Under the pieces are notes generated by a model that was not told where the DNA came from, made no database searches, and saw only the letters and a program-made list of their open reading frames with translations. The position numbers and the translations under genes were made by a program. Positions 5,624-11,306 of a stretch of DNA of 11,306 bases are shown piece by piece. The stretch comes from Bin5 sp034428395 (lineage in GTDB: Bacteria; Chloroflexota; Anaerolineae; Caldilineales; Caldilineaceae): the NCBI GenBank assembly GCA_034428395.1, contig DAOUHX010000308.1:1-11306 (forward strand). Direction: 5' to 3'. The first letter of the stretch is position 1; each line of letters begins with the position of its first letter.

Positions 5624-6958
5624 ATGGCACAGGCGGTCGTAATGCCCAAGCCCGGCAACAATGTCGAGAGTTGTGTCCTCGTCAGCTGGAAGAAGCGGAT
5701 CGGGGACGAGGTGGAGGCCGGAGATACACTGTGTGAAATCGAGACCGAAAAGGCGGTGATGGCGGTCGACAGCGCCTTCTCGGGGTCAATGCTGGCCCAG
5801 TTCTTCGAAGTAGGCTCCGAAATCCCCGTCTTTACCCACATCGCCGCTATCGGCGAACCGGGCGAAAACGTCGATGCTCTGAGGCCAGCCGGCGCGCCCA
5901 ATCAGACCTCGTACCAGCCGTCGTCGCCGACGGAGTCCCAAACGCGAGAGAGTTCGAACGACCCAACGGCACTGTCGCAGGTAGAACACCCTGAGCCAGC
6001 CATCTCCCCGCGGGCCAGAAAACTGGCCGACCGGAACCTTGTGGACGTTTCTACGCTTTCTGGCAGCGGGCCACAGGGCCGCATCATTGAGCGCGACGTG
6101 CTCGAAGCCGTCGAACGGCAACCGCTGATGACGCCTCTGGCCAAGCGGATGATGGCGCAGGGCGGCTACGATGCACCGTCCCAGGGCACCGGCCCTCGCG
6201 GCCGTGTCCTTGCCGCCGACCTGGCCCCCGGCGCGCCTGAACCATCCCCGCAGCAGGAAGCGGAAAGCTACGAGACCATTCCCGTTCAAGGTGTACGCCG
6301 CGTGATCGCCCAACGCCTTTTGGCTTCGCTGCAGACGACCGCGCAGTTTACCCTGACCCGGTCCGCCGACGCGGAGGCATTGCTGAAGTATCGAGAACGT
6401 TTGAAGGCGAGCGAAGAGATGCTGGGTTTGCGGCAGGTCACCCTGGGCGACCTGATTCATTTCACTGTATCGAGAGTGCTGAAAGGTCATCTGGAATTGA
6501 ACGCCCTCTTCAAGGATGGTGTCGTCCACCAGTACAAAAGCGTCAACCTGGCGTTTGCTGTCGACTCGCCCCGAGGTCTGATGGCGCCCGTAATATATGC
6601 CGCGGACAGCATGAGCCTCAGTCAGATCTCGACGGAATGCAAGCGACTCACGGCCGCATGTCACGAAGGTACGATTGCGCCGGCCGAGATGGATAACGGG
6701 ACTTTCACCGTCTCCAATCTCGGCAGCTTGGAGATCGAGAGCTTTACCCCTATCCTGAATCCGCCGCAGGCGGCCATTCTGGGCGTAGGCGGCATCTCTT
6801 TGAAACCGGTCGACGAGGATGGCGAGGTACAGTTCAGAAAGCAGTTGAGCCTATCGCTTACCATCGATCACCAGGCCGTTGACGGCGCGCCCGCGGCCAG
6901 GTTCCTGCAGGACTTGGCGCAAGGGCTGGCACAAATAGACCTGCTGCTGGCTGTGTGA
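5624..6958 (+). CDS. Dihydrolipoamide acyltransferase, E2 of a 2-oxoacid dehydrogenase complex
   Basis: The 444-residue protein transfers an acyl group from its lipoyl arm to CoA. In order: a lipoyl domain (1-80) with the lipoylated Lys43 in EIETEKAVMAV; a Ser/Pro-rich linker (about 87-126); a peripheral-subunit-binding domain (127-163, ISPRARKLADR...GSGPQGRIIERDV); a second, shorter copy-like binding domain (169-200, TPLAKRMMAQ...GTGPRGRVLAADL); another linker; and the catalytic acyltransferase domain (about 217-444), with FTVSNLG (361-367) and the active-site DHQAVDG (415-421, His416 and Asp420). The start is fixed by the lipoyl-domain N-terminus and an AAAGG ribosome-binding site at 5611-5615. 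The E1 gene follows 46 bases downstream. Cytosolic. The acyl specificity (pyruvate, branched-chain, acetoin or other) is not visible. Two binding domains are uncommon, though not impossible, in E2 proteins. Confidence 0.96.
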   Translation: MAQAVVMPKPGNNVESCVLVSWKKRIGDEVEAGDTLCEIETEKAVMAVDSAFSGSMLAQFFEVGSEIPVFTHIAAIGEPGENVDALRPAGAPNQTSYQPSSPTESQTRESSNDPTALSQVEHPEPAISPRARKLADRNLVDVSTLSGSGPQGRIIERDVLEAVERQPLMTPLAKRMMAQGGYDAPSQGTGPRGRVLAADLAPGAPEPSPQQEAESYETIPVQGVRRVIAQRLLASLQTTAQFTLTRSADAEALLKYRERLKASEEMLGLRQVTLGDLIHFTVSRVLKGHLELNALFKDGVVHQYKSVNLAFAVDSPRGLMAPVIYAADSMSLSQISTECKRLTAACHEGTIAPAEMDNGTFTVSNLGSLEIESFTPILNPPQAAILGVGGISLKPVDEDGEVQFRKQLSLSLTIDHQAVDGAPAARFLQDLAQGLAQIDLLLAV

Positions 6959-6967
6959 GCGGCAACC

Positions 6968-6984
6968 GCCGCCCGTCCGGCGGC
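6968..6984. repeat. Intercistronic GC-rich hairpin between the E2 and E1 genes
   Basis: GCCGCC (6968-6973), loop CGTCC, GGCGGC (6979-6984). There is no T-tract, and it lies about 20 bases before the E1 start. It is unlikely to be a full terminator, and could tune translation or mRNA stability between the two genes. Confidence 0.5.
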
Positions 6985-7004
6985 CTCTGAGTTCGAGATC
7001 GGCT

Positions 7005-9464
7005 ATGACCAAGCTCATCCCCATAGACCCGGCCGAGGCGCGCCGAAATTCGGTCGTCGTCGGAAGGGAGATCCCGGTCAACGCCTACAGGTCAAGTCCC
7101 GCGCGCGAGGCACAGACCTTCGGTCGCGACGGCCTGGTCCGCATCTATCGGGACATGGTCTACATCCGTGAGTTTGAGACCATGCTCGACCGCATCAAGC
7201 GAGAAGGGGCCTATCAAGGGATCACCTACGACCATCTCGGTCCCGCCCACCTCTCGATCGGACAGGAGGCGGCTGCTGTAGGTCAGAGTTATCACCTGCA
7301 GGCGCACGACTTCATTTTCGGTTCGCACCGCAGCCACGGCGAAATCCTGGCCAAGAGCCTCTCCGCCATCGCCAAGCTCCCCGAAGGCAATTTGATCGGC
7401 GTGATGGAGAAATACATGGACGGCCGCACGCTGCGCGTCGTCGAGTCATTCAGCCGCGGGGACGCCAAAGAGTTGGCCATCGACTACATCTTGTACGGCA
7501 CCCTGGCCGAGATCTTTGGCCGCGAGACGGGCTTCAACAAGGGGATGGGCGGGTCAATGCACGCCTTCTTTTCCCCTTTCGGCGTGATGCCGAACAACGC
7601 AATCGTCGGCGGCTCCGCGGACATCGCCGTGGGGTCGGCCCTGTTTAAGCGCGTCAACCTCAAGCAGGGCCTCGTAGTCGCCAATATCGGCGATGCCGCG
7701 ATGGGCTGCGGCCCGGTCTGGGAAGCCTTCATCTTCGCCTCCATGGATCAGTACCGCACGCTCTGGAATAGAGAACTGGGGGGCAACCCGCCCATCATCT
7801 TCAACTTCATGAACAACTTCTACGGCATGGGCGGTCAGCCACAGGGCGAAACGATGGCGTTCGGCGTCCTGGCGCGGGTCGGCATGGGTGTCAATCCCGA
7901 GGCCATGCACGCGGAGCGGATCGACGGTTACAATCCGTTGGCCGTTGCCGACGCAGTTTCACGTAAACGGGGGATCCTGGAGGCAGGTCGTGGTCCGGTG
8001 ATGCTCGATACAGTTACCTATCGCTTCTCGGGCCACTCGCCCTCCGACGCATCCGCCTATCGCGACCGTTCGGAGATCGATCTGTGGCGTCAACAGGACG
8101 GTCTCTTCAGATACGGAGAATACCTGATTGAGAACAGGCACGCCGACCGGTCCCTGCTGGACGGTTTCCAGGCCGGCATCACCGAACGCCTGACGCGCGT
8201 TCTGGCCGCCGCCGTTTCGGAAGAGGTCTCTCCCCGCATCTGTACGAGGAACGACGGAGTCGGGGACTTAATGTTCTCCAACGAAACGTGCGACAGGATG
8301 GAAACGGGCAAGCCGGAGGTGCAGATTCGTCTTGAGGAGAGTCGACTGAGTCAGACCCGGGCAAAGCAGCGCTTCGGCCTGGACGAACAGGGCGGCCGCC
8401 TCTCAGGGCTGCGGGCCGTGACCTACGCCGAAGCTCTTTTCGAGGCCATGATTCATCGCTTTTACGAAGACCCGACAATGATCGCCTACGGTGAGGAAAA
8501 CCGCGACTGGGGCGGCGCGTTCGGCGTCTATCGCGGTCTGACTGAGTGCCTGCCCTATCACCGCCTCTTCAACGCACCGATTTCCGAGGGCGCGATCGTG
8601 GGAACCGCGGTTGGCTACGCCCTTAGCGGCGGAAGGGTTGTTGCAGAGCTGATGTACTGCGATTTCATGGGGCGCGCCGGAGACGAGATTTTCAACCAGA
8701 TGGCCAAATGGCAGGCCATGTCGGCTGGCGTGCTGCAAATGCCGCTGGTCCTGCGTGTTTCGGTCGGCGCCAAGTACGGCGCGCAGCACTCGCAAGATTG
8801 GAGCGCAATGGTTGCGCACGTGCCTGGCCTCAAAGTAATGTTCCCGGCCACCCCCTTTGACGCCAAGGGAATGCTCAATCTGGCCCTGCGCGGCACCGAT
8901 CCGGTCGTCTTTTTCGAAAGTCAGCGGCTGTACACAGAAACGGAAACCTTGGAACCCGGCGGAGTGCCCGTTGACTACTACGAAGTGGAACTGGGAGAGC
9001 CGGCTGTACGGCGTGCCGGAAACGATCTGACATTGATCACCGTCGGCGCTACACTCTACCGTGCTCTGGAAGCCGCTGCCGTGTTGGCGCAAGAGCACGG
9101 TCTTGAGGCCGAAGTAATCGACCTCCGCTTCCTGAATCCACTCAACTACGAAAAGATCATCGCTTCCGTGCGCAAGACGGGTCGCGCCGTGCTGGCCTCC
9201 GACGCCTGCGAGCGCGGCTCGTTCCTGCACACGGTCGCCTCAAACATCAGTCAATTGGCCTTCGACGACCTGGACGCACCGGTCACCGTTGTCGGCGCTC
9301 GCAACTGGATCACGCCCCCCGCGGAGATGGAGGCGGCCTTCTTCCCCCAGAAGGAGTGGATCATTGACACCGTCCACGAACGCATTCTTCCTCTCCCCGG
9401 GCACAGTGTGTCAACGGATCAATCAATGCGTGAGACAGTACGTCGCAACCGAGAGGGGACGTAA
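7005..9464 (+). CDS. Fused 2-oxoacid dehydrogenase E1 alpha/beta (thiamine diphosphate-dependent)
   Basis: This 819-residue protein joins both E1 subunits. The alpha half (about 40-400) has the HRSHG segment (108-112), GGSMHAFF (182-189), the ThDP-binding GDAAMGCG (229-236) leading to NN (270-271), and the YRFSGHSPSDASAYRDR loop (339-355). The beta half (about 470-795) has GEENRDWGGAFGVYRGL (496-512), APISEGAIVGTAVGYAL (524-540; Glu528 at the position of the ThDP-activating Glu), QHSQDW (594-599), PGLKVMFPATPFDAKG (607-622) and the C-terminal transketolase-type domain with VIDLRFLNPL (704-713). It decarboxylates a 2-oxoacid and reductively acylates the E2 lipoyl group; the substrate is undetermined. 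Oddities are an extra stretch of roughly 45 residues between HRSHG and GGSMH, and a lengthened ThDP motif with GDA instead of GDG. The ATG at 7005 has only a weak ribosome-binding site. The first 40 residues are not conserved-looking, so the start is less certain than the gene. Confidence 0.95.
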   Translation: MTKLIPIDPAEARRNSVVVGREIPVNAYRSSPAREAQTFGRDGLVRIYRDMVYIREFETMLDRIKREGAYQGITYDHLGPAHLSIGQEAAAVGQSYHLQAHDFIFGSHRSHGEILAKSLSAIAKLPEGNLIGVMEKYMDGRTLRVVESFSRGDAKELAIDYILYGTLAEIFGRETGFNKGMGGSMHAFFSPFGVMPNNAIVGGSADIAVGSALFKRVNLKQGLVVANIGDAAMGCGPVWEAFIFASMDQYRTLWNRELGGNPPIIFNFMNNFYGMGGQPQGETMAFGVLARVGMGVNPEAMHAERIDGYNPLAVADAVSRKRGILEAGRGPVMLDTVTYRFSGHSPSDASAYRDRSEIDLWRQQDGLFRYGEYLIENRHADRSLLDGFQAGITERLTRVLAAAVSEEVSPRICTRNDGVGDLMFSNETCDRMETGKPEVQIRLEESRLSQTRAKQRFGLDEQGGRLSGLRAVTYAEALFEAMIHRFYEDPTMIAYGEENRDWGGAFGVYRGLTECLPYHRLFNAPISEGAIVGTAVGYALSGGRVVAELMYCDFMGRAGDEIFNQMAKWQAMSAGVLQMPLVLRVSVGAKYGAQHSQDWSAMVAHVPGLKVMFPATPFDAKGMLNLALRGTDPVVFFESQRLYTETETLEPGGVPVDYYEVELGEPAVRRAGNDLTLITVGATLYRALEAAAVLAQEHGLEAEVIDLRFLNPLNYEKIIASVRKTGRAVLASDACERGSFLHTVASNISQLAFDDLDAPVTVVGARNWITPPAEMEAAFFPQKEWIIDTVHERILPLPGHSVSTDQSMRETVRRNREGT

Positions 9465-9481
9465 GAACGCCGGGAGTCGGT

Positions 9482-11306
9482 CTAGGAAAAGTGCAACCTG
9501 ATCGCGTCCTCGCCGCGAATGACTTCCATCTGCCCGGCGCCCAATTCAACCTCGCAGTAGGGATTCTCGTAATGTTTGAATCCCGTAATCGGCTGTTCAT
9601 TGCCGTCAACGACCAGAGGTCCGGTCCAGCCGAAAGCCAGCGTCTCTCCCCTTAGAGTCGCGCAACGCACCGACTGTTGCCCGAACTCTACTTCCAGGGC
9701 CGACATCTTTCGCCGAAATTCGGCAAAGCTTCCGTCCTCATCTCTCCGCCCGAGGTGGCACAACCAGATATTCTCCCGCCCAAAGGAACACAGTTCTCGA
9801 TATGCCTGCTGTCCCTGTTCTGTCAGGCTAAACCCATTTGCCGCCGCCAACGCCAAATAGCCGTCCCCTTTGCAGGCAAAGGCCCACCCCCCTTCTAGGC
9901 CGTATTCGTCAAATGCATGGGTCGGAAAGTGACCGTGGGTGAGTGCCTGCCAACCGTCTCCTTGGTCGAATCTGTGAACAGCGATGAGTACGTCCCGCCA
10001 CTGGACGACGCGGGGGAGAACAGCATTGCCCCGCCAGCAGTTCGGCCCATGCGCCTCCTCTTCACTCAAACATGCCGGCTGATTGACATAGACGACCGCA
10101 TCCGGCCCCAGAGTCGCCTGCCAGACGTGCTCCCACCTCCCCGGCTCGCCCGGCCGGAAGTCCTGTGCTGAACTGAGCATACCGTCCGCGGTCCTGTAGG
10201 TGACCTTGCTCACCTCCCATGGAATCGCTCCCTGCTCTCCCGCTCCATTCTTCGCCGCGGTGGACCGCTCGCGGCTGATCAACGAGCCCTGCAGGTCCCC
10301 GGCGATGGCTGCGATGATCGGAGGCAGGAAATAGACATCTGAGCACGCCAGGCTGACGCTGCCCATCATGTGCTCATTGAAGACGCCCATACCCCACAGC
10401 AGGCGGGAGATGCCGGAAGTAGCCGCAAGTCGCGCGCTGCGAATCGATAGGCTGTCAGCCCGCCCCTGCGTCGAACCGTAGACGCCGCGATAGGAGTTCA
10501 GCGCCATGCCAAAGAATATCTTGTCCAGGATGACTGCGGCCAACTCCCGGACCTCGTCGTTCTCTGCCAAGTCAACCAGGTGGACCAGCGCCACGACATT
10601 GGCTTCGATTTTTTCACACGAGTCCCACTCCAGGAAGCCGTAACTTCCCCGGCTCCGGCACCACGCGATCGCGCCGCGCTCCCCTTCCTCCCTATACTTT
10701 TCGCCGGACTGTCCGTCGGCGAAGCTTCGTTCAGGAAAGAGTTGGCCGGCAATAATCTGTGCAGCGAAGAGCAGAATCTGCTGACTTTCGCCCCATTGCC
10801 CAGTCTCGTTGCCCCTACGACCTTCCAGCCAGAAGGGGAATCCGCACACACTCTCTTCCAGCGTCATCTTCAACGCCTTAGGGAACGAGCTGTTGTCACC
10901 AAAGCGCGCCAGCATTCCCACCAGGCCCACCACGTTGCAGCCGCCCTCCGCGCTGCCCAGCATCAGGTCGGCAACTGTTTCCTGAAGCACCTCCTCCCTG
11001 ACCTGTCCCCATCGCTCAAGCGCCATCCTCGCAATCTCGGAGAACAGATTGCCCTGCCGCCTGGTTGCGTCAAGCAGGGCCTCCACACGGCGCTGAGGAT
11101 AGGTGCCCTGCTCTGCAGGTTGGTCCGAGAAAGCGTTTTTGACGACGTGTAGGCGCAGCTTTCGCCGGATCCGCATACCCCCCAAAGTGTACTCCTCAGG
11201 GCCCGGCATTACCTGGAGTTCGCAAGCACCCTCAGGTGCCCGCAGCGCCGTTCCCAAATCAATCGTCGTCGTGCCCTCGCTGTCGGGAAAGGGCGAGCGG
11301 GCCATC
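9482..11306 (-). CDS. Large unrecognised protein, probably alpha-helical repeat plus beta domain (N-terminus possibly off the right edge)
   Basis: I do not recognise a named family. At least 607 codons are open on the minus strand. The first visible ATG is at 11305-11303, but the frame is open to the edge and the beta-rich first 60 residues look internal, so the true start probably lies outside. Residues about 70-340 alternate amphipathic helices with conserved-looking aromatic or charged loops (WGESQQILLFAAQIIAGQLFP at 171-191, GFLEWDS at 223-229, then helices to GSTQGRADS at 277-285), resembling alpha/alpha-toroid proteins. Residues about 365-607 look beta-rich (RWEHVWQATLGPDAVVYV 390-407; CWRGNAVLPRVVQW 423-436). 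A toroid plus beta-sandwich layout recalls heparinase-like lyases and glycoside hydrolases, but this is a fold impression without a catalytic motif. No signal peptide is visible in the part present. It is convergent with the E1 gene, with 17 bases between the stops. Confidence 0.8.
   Translation of the reverse strand, partial: MARSPFPDSEGTTTIDLGTALRAPEGACELQVMPGPEEYTLGGMRIRRKLRLHVVKNAFSDQPAEQGTYPQRRVEALLDATRRQGNLFSEIARMALERWGQVREEVLQETVADLMLGSAEGGCNVVGLVGMLARFGDNSSFPKALKMTLEESVCGFPFWLEGRRGNETGQWGESQQILLFAAQIIAGQLFPERSFADGQSGEKYREEGERGAIAWCRSRGSYGFLEWDSCEKIEANVVALVHLVDLAENDEVRELAAVILDKIFFGMALNSYRGVYGSTQGRADSLSIRSARLAATSGISRLLWGMGVFNEHMMGSVSLACSDVYFLPPIIAAIAGDLQGSLISRERSTAAKNGAGEQGAIPWEVSKVTYRTADGMLSSAQDFRPGEPGRWEHVWQATLGPDAVVYVNQPACLSEEEAHGPNCWRGNAVLPRVVQWRDVLIAVHRFDQGDGWQALTHGHFPTHAFDEYGLEGGWAFACKGDGYLALAAANGFSLTEQGQQAYRELCSFGRENIWLCHLGRRDEDGSFAEFRRKMSALEVEFGQQSVRCATLRGETLAFGWTGPLVVDGNEQPITGFKHYENPYCEVELGAGQMEVIRGEDAIRLHFS

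Overview
This looks like a chromosomal window from a moderately GC-rich, free-living or symbiotic heterotrophic bacterium. It has no phage, plasmid, transposon, CRISPR or RNA-gene signal that I can see. The gene types (an M81 peptidase, a Gfo/Idh/MocA oxidoreductase, a fused E1 plus E2 of a 2-oxoacid dehydrogenase, and a large alpha-helical hypothetical protein) and a repeat-rich intergenic desert remind me of uncultured Chloroflexota-like genomes. That placement is an impression, not something the sequence proves.

Layout. (1) Positions 1-934, minus strand: the N-terminal 311 codons of a Gfo/Idh/MocA NAD(P)-dependent oxidoreductase that runs off the left edge. (2) Positions 935-1137: a divergent promoter region. 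(3) Positions 1138-2589, plus strand: an M81-family (microcystinase MlrC-like) metallopeptidase. (4) Positions 2590-4828: a 2.2-kb stretch with no convincing gene. It holds a 132-bp tandem duplication, several unrelated short arrays with a period close to 10 bp, a 7-bp array, inverted repeats and a 14-bp perfect palindrome. (5) Positions 4829-9464, plus strand: a probable operon of a secreted SIMPL/DUF541 protein, a dihydrolipoamide acyltransferase (E2) with one lipoyl domain and apparently two peripheral-subunit-binding domains, and an 819-residue fused E1 alpha/beta dehydrogenase. (6) Positions 9482-11306, minus strand: a large unrecognised protein, convergent with E1 across a 17-bp gap and probably continuing past the right edge.

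How the genes work together. E1 and E2 would form the first two parts of a 2-oxoacid dehydrogenase complex. E1 decarboxylates a 2-oxoacid on thiamine diphosphate and acylates the E2 lipoyl arm, and E2 passes the acyl group to CoA. No E3 (dihydrolipoamide dehydrogenase) lies in the window, so it must be shared or encoded elsewhere. The oxidoreductase and the M81 hydrolase are divergent neighbours and may serve a catabolic function together, but nothing here identifies the substrate.

Most notable for follow-up: the tandem binding domains of E2, the E1 fusion with extra segments in its alpha half and a GDAA in place of the usual GDG of the ThDP motif, the unrecognised protein at the right end, and the cluster of roughly 10-bp-phased repeat arrays between 3131 and 4110.
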